A DNA stretch of 64,000 bases from assembly GCF_019393635.1 (NCBI RefSeq), contig NC_057866.1, forward strand, positions 10,364,223-10,428,222. Reading direction: 5' to 3'. Both the position numbers and the translations under genes were made by a program. The notes under the pieces were generated by a model. That model was not told the DNA's origin. It searched no databases and worked only from the letters and a program-made list of their open reading frames with translations. This DNA is from Dromiciops gliroides (Eukaryota; Chordata; Mammalia; Microbiotheria; Microbiotheriidae). Position 1 is the first letter of the stretch. Every line of letters starts with the position of its first letter. This document shows positions 1 to 13,611 of this stretch, piece by piece.

Positions 1-35
1 CTCAGAGCACAGAACTTCATAGCTGCAAAGGGTCT

Positions 36-300
36 TAGGATGTAGAGTGTCAGTGCTGGAAGGGCCCATAGAACATGGAGTATCAGGTCTGAGAGGGATC
101 TTAGAACATGGAGTATCAGGTCTGAGAGGGATCTTAGAACATGGAGTATCAGGTCTGAGAGGGATCTTAGAACATGGACTATCAGGTCTGAGAGGGATCT
201 TAGAACATGGAGTATCAGGTCTGAGAAGGTCCTTAGAACATGAAATATTGGATCCAAGAGGGTCTTTAGAACATAGAACTTTGGAGCTAAAAGGGAACCA
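36..300. repeat. 33-bp minisatellite in the last intron of CDC42BPG
   Basis: About eight tandem copies of a 33-base unit (tagaacatggagtatcaggt followed by ctgagagggatct). Copies start near 36, 69, 102, 135, 168, 201, 234 and 268. The middle copies are nearly identical and the outer ones degenerate, as in an array homogenised by unequal exchange. Because 33 is a multiple of three the array reads open as an 11-residue peptide repeat, but nothing suggests it is coding. It lies upstream of the last CDC42BPG exon. Confidence 0.9.
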
Positions 301-680
301 AGTGAACCCCCTTGTTTTAAAGGGAGAAACCAAGGCCTAGGAGGGAGGTGGCCAGCTCAAGGTATAGGACCAAGACTAGAAGTAACTTCTTGTCCAGTGT
401 TCTCTGTCCTGGTCTGCCCTGCCCTAGATGGCCCAGAACAGTCTAGATTTCAGTTCTTTTGAGGCAGTTTCACAAAAAGAATCTTTTAGACATTGAGTTC
501 TGAGTTTTGGGCCAGAAAGTCTGGCCCCTGCCCTGCCTGGGGATCCCTGCTTCACATGCTGGGGAGACTTTTCTCCGGGTCACAGGGGACCCCAGGGAGG
601 GAGCCCGGGTGCCTATGGGGATGTCCAAGGGGTGGGGGTACTGCGTGTTCTCTCCCTCATCCCTGGCCTCCCCCTCTCAG

Positions 681-737
681 ATCTCAGACCGCCCCCGGAG
701 CCTGCCCCCAGCCCCTGAATCAGAGAGTTCCCGCTGA
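681..737 (+). CDS. CDC42BPG: CDC42BPG (MRCK-gamma), last coding exon, partial gene
   Basis: Only the C-terminal end of this gene is in the window. A polypyrimidine tract ending in cccctctcag (671-680) precedes an open segment encoding ISDRPRSLPPAPESESSR and a TGA at 735-737. From memory, human MRCK-gamma ends in a closely similar VSDRPRSLPP-type tail, and CDC42BPG is the neighbour upstream of MEN1 on the same strand in human. MRCK-gamma is a Cdc42-binding myotonic-dystrophy-type Ser/Thr kinase acting on actomyosin contractility. Its kinase, C1, PH, CNH and CRIB regions would lie upstream of the window. The call rests on a short tail plus synteny; an alignment of the full gene would confirm it. 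Confidence 0.8.
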   Translation: MSDRPRSLPPAPESESSR

Positions 738-2305
738 GCCATCCTGGTTGGGCATACCAGCCTCTCCCTGTGCCAGCCCAAAGAAGGGGCCTGGGAGCAG
801 GACAGTGACCCAGTGGAGAGCTGATGGTGTGGAGAATCTTGGACCCATGACCGGGTTGGAGTGCCCCCCTGCGGGCAAGGGCGGCGGGCAGGAGGTGGTG
901 GCCTCCCCAGGATCCGGGCTCAGGCAGTGGGATCCCTCAGGCCTCTGGATCTTTTGGGGGGCTCCCTGGCCAGGGGCAGCTCAAGACGTGATGATCCCAA
1001 TTTCCAACCTCCCCTCATCCGCACACCCCGCCCTAGCATCTGCTGAACCATCTACCTCCCTTGGCCAAGGGGAAGAGAGCCCTCTGTGGGGCTGTGCCCA
1101 GGGGCCTTGCTGAGCCCCTCTGGTGGGGAGGATCCTGCTTGTGCCAAAGCCCCGGGCCCGGGCATGGTGGGTGCTCTTGGGACAGAAATGTGGGTGTGTC
1201 CAAGAGACAAGAAGTGGACAGAGGAGCCCCAGGGGATGGGTTGTGGGGGGAAGGGGGGCAACTGGGGCCTTGGCAGCTGCGGGCCCTGGTTCTTCTGCCG
1301 GGATGGCTCAGAGACTCAGGGATGTGGGCTGTGGAGGCAGCGTGGGAAGACAGAACCTTTGGGAGACAACAGCCTGAGAGGATAAGGCTGAAGTGGGACT
1401 GAGGTGAGAGAAGGAAGGGGGAAGAAGAAAGGAGGGGTGATGGAGAGAAAGTGGGGGAGAGCCAGAGAGAAGGGGGGAGGAGGAAGCATGAGGAAAGAGG
1501 ACTGAATTTGGACACAGGATCTGGGAGCCCAAGGTAACCACCACCTGTCAGTGGAGCAGCACCTATGAAGCACCTACTGTGTGCTATGGGCAGGTCCCCT
1601 CCCCTGCCTCAGCCTGGGGGCTTTCAGGTGCTTCTAGTTCTAAATCTTACGATCCTGTGATTCCGCAGAAGTGGGGGGGGGGGCGTGCAGAAAAGGATGC
1701 AAGGAAGAGAAGGGACAAAAGAAAAGAGGGAGAAGTCAGACAGTGGAGGGGAAGGGAGGGAGGAGGAGAGGTAGAGGAAGAATGAAGGGCGGGCAGAGGG
1801 GAGGTGAACGAGAGGAGGAGGTGGGCAGGATGGAGGAAGAAGAGTGATGAAGAAAAAACAGGCAGGACCTCAAAGAGGAGGCTCCCCTGGAGCAAGGCTA
1901 GACAGAGAGGAAGGAAGCCTCTTGCTAAAGGATTTCCCACCATCCAATCAGCCTGCAGGTGGAGATGACCGGGTAGGGGAGAGGGGCTCAGGGATTATTT
2001 ATGAGGGGCTAAACTGTGGGGGATGGGGAGGGATGGGGGGGATGAGGGATACTGGGGCTCCACTCTGGACTATCTAACCCTTTACTTGGAGAGAGGGTGA
2101 CTTCTCAAAGTTTCTGTATTAGGGAGATATATGGGGGGATTTCATTATTGTTATTATTGTGGTTATTATTATTATTATTATTTTTAAAAACCCTCTGCCT
2201 CAGGGGGACAAGGCAAGTATTTATCTGATGAACACTGTTTGTGGAAGGATCAACAGTGATATTTGATGTGACAGAAGAAATCTAATAAAGATGTCTTTAT
2301 AAGCT
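738..2305 (+). other. CDC42BPG: CDC42BPG 3' untranslated region
   Basis: Sequence between the TGA and the first canonical poly(A) signal downstream. It includes a strongly purine-rich (GA) stretch at about 1395-1850 and a TTA-rich microsatellite at about 2140-2182. The open frames within it, on both strands, have low-complexity compositions and no recognisable domains. The extent is inferred from the poly(A) signal, not from transcript data. Confidence 0.65.
2284..2289 (+). terminator. CDC42BPG: Poly(A) signal of CDC42BPG
   Basis: Canonical AATAAA within tctaataaagatgtctttat, followed by a T/GT-rich stretch. Cleavage would fall near 2305. Confidence 0.75.
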
Positions 2306-2309
2306 ATTT

Positions 2310-2842
2310 CTGGCTCTTCCCCACACTGTGCTCTGGGTGTCGGAGGGAAAGGGGAGAATCACGAATCAGCCGGCTTCTTTCATCAGTGTCCCTTGTCAGG
2401 CTTTGAGTGAACATGGGGATGGATGAGGCCAAGGGCAGAGGGATGCAGGAGAGTGGCTGTGGCCTGAACCCAGGGCCCTGTGCTGGGCTCCTGGGCTAGG
2501 CATGAAGCCACCTGCTGCTCAGATATCCCTTGCCTTTTCCGGATCTCTAAGTGACCAGCATGGGCGCCAGGTTCTGGATCCCCGGTGGCTGGGGGTGGGG
2601 CTCTTTGAACCTCAGTTTCCAGGTCTTTGACTTTTGGGGCACGTCTGTCTCATTAGTCAGAGATGTAGAGGAGGAGGGTGGGCCTGGCTAGATGTCTTTT
2701 CCCCAATTCCCCTGGGCAGTGGCCGGGAGCTAGTCCATGATTCTCAGGTTACATTGCTAGTGATTCCTTGAATTCGTTGGGGACCACACTGAGTTCCCCC
2801 TGATAAGCAGGCAGGCATATATACCCCAAGGAAGTCAGAGAT
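2310..2842. other. Intergenic spacer, no gene seen
   Basis: Unique-looking GC-rich sequence between CDC42BPG and the RPL29 pseudogene. A short decayed MIR-like piece may lie at about 2600-2680 (ctcagtttcc). No credible exon, RNA gene or promoter was found. Confidence 0.5.
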
Positions 2843-2857
2843 AGAAAGAAATGCACC

Positions 2858-3504
2858 TCTTGCTTTCGGCCTCTTCCGGGCAGTGGAGTGCCTGTTAGCA
2901 CAGGCTGCAGTGTAAAGATGGCTAAGTCTAAGAACAGTACCACCATTCAACCAATCAAGAAAATGGCACAGAAATGGCATCAAGAAAACAGGTCACAGAG
3001 ATACAAGTCTCTGAAAAGGGTTGACCCCAAGTTTCTGAGAAACATGTGCTTTGCCAAGAAACACAAGAAGGGACTGAAGAAGACGCAGGCCAACAAGGCC
3101 ACGCTCCTCAGGCCCAAGATGCCCAAGATGCCCAAGGCCAGTGCTCGGTGTGCTGGCCTCAAGATGGCCACCAAGCGTCCAGGCCGTAGGGTCGGCATCA
3201 AATGCCCAGGCCCCAAGATCACAAAGCCTTACTAAGGTAGCCAGAACCACTGACCCCAAGGCGGTCAAGTCTGACGCCAAGGTCAGTAAGTCTGATCCCA
3301 AGGCTACCAGATCTGGCCCCAAGGCTGCCGAGTCCAGTGATGCTGGAGCTGAAGCTGCAAGTCCCAAGCCTTCAAAATAGATGCTTCATTCAAGACAGAA
3401 GGACTCGTTTAAACCCTAAAACCACCATTTTTTCTCAGCCTGTATGGTTATTCACTATTTTGTACAAATAAAGGAAATGGTGAGTCATGAGGAAACAAAA
3501 AGAA
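2858..3504 (+). pseudogene. RPL29P: Processed pseudogene of ribosomal protein L29
   Basis: An intronless copy of RPL29 mRNA. The 5' end starts with a pyrimidine tract typical of ribosomal-protein mRNAs, the ATG is at 2918-2920, and the reading frame begins MAKSKNSTT with a recognisable [20 protein letters not shown] block and [11 protein letters not shown]. The frame then departs from RPL29 and stops at 3234. A segment in another frame (about 3240-3380) still encodes the Lys/Ala/Ser-rich tail, so at least one frameshift and internal loss have occurred. The 3' UTR (gacagaaggactcg, tttgtacaaataaa) resembles RPL29. It ends in an A-rich tail and is flanked by identical 15-bp repeats at 2843-2857 and 3505-3519, the mark of L1-driven retrotransposition. 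It is not expected to make functional protein. Confidence 0.93.
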
Positions 3505-3624
3505 AGAAAGAAATGCACCCAGTGCACAATGGGTGGATACAAAATCTGCTAGGGTCACTTTCAAGGGTAGCAAAGAAATTGACACAAAGTATTTGTTCCC
3601 AGCCAATCAAATTATGGCAGCTAG

Positions 3625-3761
3625 GGGCAGCTAGGTGGCGCGGTGGAGCACCGGCCCTGGAGTCAGGAGTACCTGAGTTCAAGTCAGGCCTCAGACACTT
3701 AACACTTACTAGCTGTGTGACCCTGGGCAAGTCACTCAACCCTCATTGCCCCGCAAAAAAA
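3625..3761 (+). mobile_element. Marsupial tRNA/CORE-type SINE
   Basis: Head gggcagctaggtggcgcggt, middle ctggagtcaggagtacctga, CORE part tgtgaccctgggcaagtcac and an A-rich tail after ttgccccgc. A few bases of the head-to-middle spacer are missing relative to other copies here. No clear target-site duplication was found. Confidence 0.9.
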
Positions 3762-4927
3762 CAAGTCCAGAGATCTATGGAGCTGGAGGGACTGCACCCT
3801 GCATCCCGGAGCTGTGTGGAGGGAGCTAGGGTAACCCAAGCTCCGATCGCCACCTGGTGGCTTGTACCCTGCAGAGACCACTCCAAGTCACATCTGGTGG
3901 AGAAAGTGTGTGAATGCTTATATATGCATATGTATGTGTATGTGAATGTGTGTGTATATGGGTGTGTTGGGGGGCAGCAAGGGTGGCTCTGCTTGAGTCT
4001 CGCAAACCACCAAGTGCTTGACAAATGGAGAACTTAGCTTTTACTGGGAGCAGACAACACACGAGTGTCCATCAGTCGGACCGACCCCAAGGGTGTGACC
4101 GCAAAGGGAGGGGGGAGGTAGTTGGGGAAGCCCCTTCAGTCTGGGGTATAAGCCCGAGCATCTTATTCTGAAGGCTTGGGAGGGAAGGGGCCGGGCGCGG
4201 GGCTGCTGCAAGACGGACCCCTTTGGGGGCTGAGCGGAGGCTGGCTTGGAGTATCTGGAGGCAGGGAGACCCGTGTATGTTACTGGAGCGGACGGATGGA
4301 CGTGAGAGATGAAGTGGCCTCTAATTGGCCGCTCTGATCCGGATCACAGACCTCCTTCGTCGTTGTTTCCAGGACCCCCCTTCTCCTCCAGGGGCTCCTC
4401 ATCATCCTGGATCACATACAAAACACTTGTTTGGCATTCGAAGCCTCCGTCTGACTTCCCCGGCTTCTTGCATCTCACTCCCCCCATGACCCACTGGGCT
4501 CCTGGCCGGTCCCCTAACAAGATGCTGTCCCCCGACTCCTGATGTTTTCAGCATCGGCCTCCACAACCCAGGGGAACCGCGGCTTCCTCGTCTCTACCCA
4601 TTGGGCTCTCTGACTTCCTTCCAATCCCAGCCCAAGCCCCGCCTCTCCTACTTCTTGGCCCCTCCCTCTGTTAATTAGTGTAGTTCTCATGTATCCCCTA
4701 TGTAGTCCTCGAGGCAGAGGAAGATGCCAAAGCATCAGCCGGCTGCCTCTGGAAGCAGTGAGCTCCCCATCCTAGGAGTTCTCCAAGCACAGTCTCCCTG
4801 TGATGGGGTTGGGGCAGGGGGGACGGGGCTCCTGGTCAAGCACGGGTGCGCCTGGGCTCCCTCTCCAACGGAGTCTGGGACCCTTGCGGGACTGTTCACG
4901 CGCCTTTAAACGCCGTCAGCAGCCGAA
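3762..4927. other. Intergenic spacer upstream of MEN1
   Basis: Contains a decayed TG/TA-rich microsatellite at about 3905-3970. The rest is unique GC-rich sequence rising in CpG content toward the MEN1 promoter. No gene was identified. Confidence 0.5.
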
Positions 4928-5215
4928 ACTACAACTCCTAGAATCCAGTGTGGCAGGGAGACACATACTTCCGGTGTTCGCCTTCCGCCCGAGAGATTCC
5001 GAGGTGCTTTTCCCAAGAGCCCTTTCGGCTCTGCCCTGATCCCCCGGGAGGCCTTCCGGGGTGGGGTTCCCGCGCGTGAGCGACAGCGGCCGGCGGGAAC
5101 TCCATCTCCCTACATGCTCCACGTGGGTGTTGGGCGGAGCGGACTCCATCTCCCGGCGTGCTCCGGGCCCCGCGGGCTCCTGGGCAAGCTCCTTGTGTGG
5201 GATGTACGAGCGGAG
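4928..5215 (+). promoter_or_regulatory. MEN1: MEN1 CpG-island promoter and probable non-coding exon 1
   Basis: CpG-rich, TATA-less segment upstream of the menin coding exons. It holds three sites resembling the ZNF143/STAF (SBS) motif: 4928-4946 (actacaactcctagaatcc), 5099-5117 (actccatctccctacatgc) and 5143-5161 (actccatctcccggcgtgc), all on the + strand. A good 5' splice site follows at 5216 (cggag/gtgggc), so a non-coding exon 1 probably ends at 5215, as MEN1 genes have an untranslated first exon. Start site and exon 1 borders are inferred. Confidence 0.65.
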
Positions 5216-5883
5216 GTGGGCGCTGGGCCGGGGGCTGGGGGCCCGGGGGAGGGGTCGCAGCTGACCCCTGGGGCTCTGGCCCGGCCCGAGGAGGACGGGG
5301 GAGGGGGCAGCAGACCGTGGGGAAGGAGAGGGAGAGAAAGAGGGGGAGGGGGAGGAGCTGCAGGTGCGAGGGGGGGGGGCTTGAGGTGACAGGGAGGGTC
5401 GTGGGGGAGGGGATGGGGGGATGTGCAGAGAAGGGTCATGGAGGAGGCGAGGGGAACGGGTGACAGGAGGGGGCAGGGTAGTGGAGGAAAGTGGTCTTGG
5501 GGAATTGAAGGGAGGGGTCGCGGAGGGGGAGGGGCTTGGGCGACTGGTGAGGTGTCGGGATCCTGGGGGGAAGGGAGGGGCCGGGGTCTTGGAGGAGGGT
5601 GGGGAAACTCTGGGGTGGCAGAGGAAGGGGCGGGACCTTGGGGAAAGGGCGGGGGCGGGGAGGGGTGTGAAGGGAGGGTGGGTGGGGAAGCTAATGGAGG
5701 GGGAGAGAGACAAGGGTGACAGTAGGGAGCAGGATGCTCGGGGAAGGGAAAGGGTGGGGTCGTGGGGGAGGGGGCTTTGTAGGGAATGAGTGATGGGGAG
5801 GAGGGAGGGGTTGAGAGTTCAGGGTGACAAGCTTCTGGGGAGAGTTGCCCCCCCATAAGGGGCATGTAAGAATAGGGAAGGGG
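5216..5883 (+). other. G-rich, purine-skewed start of MEN1 intron 1
   Basis: About 650 bases with strong G over C asymmetry on the + strand, made of repeated ggggaggg/gggaaggg-like runs with little pyrimidine. It starts right after the probable exon 1 donor. Such tracts can form G-quadruplexes or R-loops. The long minus-strand open frames across it are artefacts of the composition. Confidence 0.7.
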
Positions 5884-6036
5884 GGGGCAGCTAGATGGCG
5901 CAGTGGTTAAAGCACTGGCCCTGGAGTCAGGAGGACCTGAGTTCAAATCCGACCTCAGACACTTAACACTTACTAGCTGTGTGACCCTGGGCAAGTCACT
6001 TAACCCCCATTGCCCCGCAAAAAAAAAAAAAAAAAA
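5884..6036 (+). mobile_element. Marsupial SINE with perfect target-site duplication
   Basis: Full copy from gggcagctagatggcgcagt to an A tail of about 20. It is flanked by the 15-bp direct repeat aagaatagggaaggg at 5868-5882 and 6037-6051. The clean duplication and long A tail suggest a fairly young insertion in MEN1 intron 1. Confidence 0.95.
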
Positions 6037-10985
<4,949 letters not shown>

Positions 10986-11177
10986 GGGGCCTCCGGGGCC
11001 TGTAGCCCATCCCCCCCCCCAGCGCCCACACCCCCAGGCCCTGCCCTGGTCCTGGCCTAGGGCCAGCCTGGGATCCTGGAGGAAGCCCTGCCCGCCTGGC
11101 CAGCCGAGGGGCTGGGAGCTGCTTAACCCTTTCCTGCTTGTTTGTACATAGATTTATTTTTCAGTCTCTAGGAGATG

Positions 11178-11183
11178 AATAAA
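11178..11183 (+). terminator. MEN1: Poly(A) signal of MEN1
   Basis: AATAAA in gatgaataaatttttgtaac, about 190 bases after the menin stop, with a GT-rich element (ctcctgtggttatgctgttg) just downstream. It gives a very short 3' UTR. Confidence 0.88.
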
Positions 11184-11230
11184 TTTTTGTAACAAAACCA
11201 AGTCTCCTGTGGTTATGCTGTTGGAGGGGG

Positions 11231-11335
11231 GGCACAACAGACCCTGGGGTGGGCACCGACCCCCTGGGAAGGCACTGACCCCCGGGTGGGTACCGACCCC
11301 CGGTGGGCACAGACCCCTGGGAGGGCACAGACCTG
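11231..11335. repeat. Short GC-rich tandem repeat between MEN1 and MAP4K2
   Basis: Four to five imperfect copies of a roughly 20-24-base unit of the type gggcaccgaccccctgggaa, lying between the MEN1 poly(A) signal and the MAP4K2 CpG island. Unit lengths vary slightly. Confidence 0.75.
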
Positions 11336-11359
11336 CGGGCTCCCGTCTGCCCCCAGGGC

Positions 11360-11571
11360 TGGCGGTGCCGCCTGGTCCCTTCACGGGGCGGGACGGGGGC
11401 GGAGGGGAATCCCCGGGCTGCCTCCAGCGCCCCGCCCCGGCCCCGCCCCGATGCTCGCCCGCCCTGCTCCGACTCGGCTCGGCTCCTCCCCTCGGGGCGG
11501 GCGGGCGGCACTGGGCTGCAGCCGCTGCGGGCTCCCGGGCGGGCCGGCCGGCCACCGCCACCACCCGGGCC
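11360..11571 (+). promoter_or_regulatory. MAP4K2: MAP4K2 CpG-island promoter and 5' UTR
   Basis: Very GC- and CpG-rich, without a TATA box, with GC-box-like ggggcgggac and ccccgccccgg runs. The coding start follows at 11572. Promoter and 5' UTR must fit in the short gap after MEN1, so the genes are tightly packed head to tail. The start site is not determined. Confidence 0.65.
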
Positions 11572-13553
11572 ATGTCGCTGCTGCGGGACGTGTCGCTGCA
11601 GGATCCCCGGGAGCGCTTCGAGCTGCTGCAGCGGGTGGGGGCTGGCACCTACGGGGACGTGTACAAGGTGGGCGCCGGCGGGATGCACCTGGGAGAGGAA
11701 GAGGGGCGGAGGGGGGGAGGGAGGCGGCAGGGGGGCCGGCCTCTGCCCACCCTGCCTGCCCGCTGTCCCCCAGCCGCTCCTCTGCTGCCCCCTACCCCCC
11801 TCCGTGCCCCTCCGCTGCCTGCCTGGCACACCCCACCCGGCCCAGCCCAGGAAAGAGGAAGGAGGCCAGGTTCCCCTTCACCTCCATCCCGGCATGATGG
11901 GCCGGCCCAGGGGACCCTGCCAGCCTCCTGATTCCGTTACAGGCCCGGGACACGGAGACTTCCGAGTTGGCTGCGGTGAAGATAGTCAAATTGGACCCAG
12001 GTGAGGCGCCTTGAGTCCCCGGCTGCAGGGAGGAGGTGGGGGGAGCCGTGAGAACCTGGGCTGGGCATGCGTGGGCTTTCTGCCTCCCCGTGTTCTCCCC
12101 GCCCCCCCCAGCCCCCTCCACCGACTCACAGCAGGTGACAGAAGCCTTCTTCCTTCAGGAGACGACATCAGCTCCCTCCAGCAGGAGCTCACCATTCTCA
12201 AAGAATGCCGGCATCCCAACGTGGTCACTTACTTAGGCAGCTACCTCAGGTGACCACCCCTCCCCTTGGCCTCAGCTGTCCTCCCTGGCTGGTGGCAGAC
12301 ACCCAGAGCCAGCTGCACGCTGGCAGCGGGAGGCTGCCATCTTGGGACACCCACTTCTTGGTGTAGTGGAGAGAACACACCAGCCATAGAGCTGGGAAGG
12401 TGGTTAACTTATTTGTTACCCAGTGATCTTGGCCAAGTCATTGGCCTGCCCTGAGCCTGTTTCCTCCTCTGTAAAATAAGGGCCCAGCTCTAGATGGTCT
12501 CTGAGGTCGCTTCTAGGCCCTTCCCTCAGGGACTAGAAGTCTCTCTCCTTGTCTTCTTCAGAAATGACCGATTATGGATCTGTATGGAGTTCTGTGGAGG
12601 AGGGTCCCTGCAGGAGATCTACCAGGGTGAGACGCAAGCCCCTTTCCCCCCAGAGCCCTTGTGCCCTGCCCTTAACTGCTGCTTTGGCCAAAAGAAAACT
12701 AAGCAGTGGGGAATGGGGCACCTTCCCAGGCACAAATTCTTGGGGGGCTGAGGACCTCACAAGCTCCCCAGGCTCCGGGCTTCTCCCCATCTTCCTGAAG
12801 AGGCTTGGTGGGATCATGGACCCTGAACCCATTCAGGGGAGGCACAAGCCTTCTGCTAGGGCCAATTATACTTTGGAGCTCAGGTCTCTGCCACGTCCCC
12901 AAACTGCTCTTGGCCGTGGGCTTGAGTTTTCCTTCTTCCCCAACCTTAGCAGGGCCTTTCCCTTTGAGGGAAGAGGGCCCTGACCTCACTGACCTTCTCC
13001 TTCTTTCAGCCACTGGACCCCTGGAAGAAAAACAGATCGCCTATGTGTGTCGGGAGGCCCTAAAGGTGGGAGCCTCCTTCCTCTGCTTGCAAGCCCCTGC
13101 TCGTTCTAAGCCTGTGTGCGCTTTTCCTTCCAAATTCTCTGCCTGGGCTGAGCTAGGGGGCAAGCCCAGCTATTCCCTTGAGGCCTATGAATTGGTCCCT
13201 TGGGTGAGGAGGGCGCCTCGGTCCTGGTGGGGGACTGGTGCCAGAGGGGGAGGGACCATCCCCTGTTGCCGGAAGCTGCTCGTTTCCCTCTTGGCTCACC
13301 CACTTCCTGTTTGGGGGAGGGTAGAGGTGGGAGGAAACAGCTTGGGGGGTAGTGGGGAGCCCCTCCCCAAACCCCTCCTAAGCTCCTGACCCTGACCTAG
13401 CCCTGGGGTGGATTTGGGGACCCTAGAAGTGAAAGGCAGGGAGAAGCTGGTGTCCTGAGGGCTGACCCAAAGGTTTCTCCTGTCCCCAGGGCTTGCATCA
13501 TCTCCATTCTCAGGGGAAGATTCACAGAGACATCAAGGTAGGGGAAGGGAAGG

Positions 13554-13611
<58 letters not shown>

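Noticed and set aside
36-300. CRISPR array
   Set aside because: Repeats are directly adjacent without unique spacers and the genome is mammalian.
47-340. Repetitive 11-residue peptide frame at the window start
   Set aside because: It is the 33-bp minisatellite in an intron, not a repeat protein.
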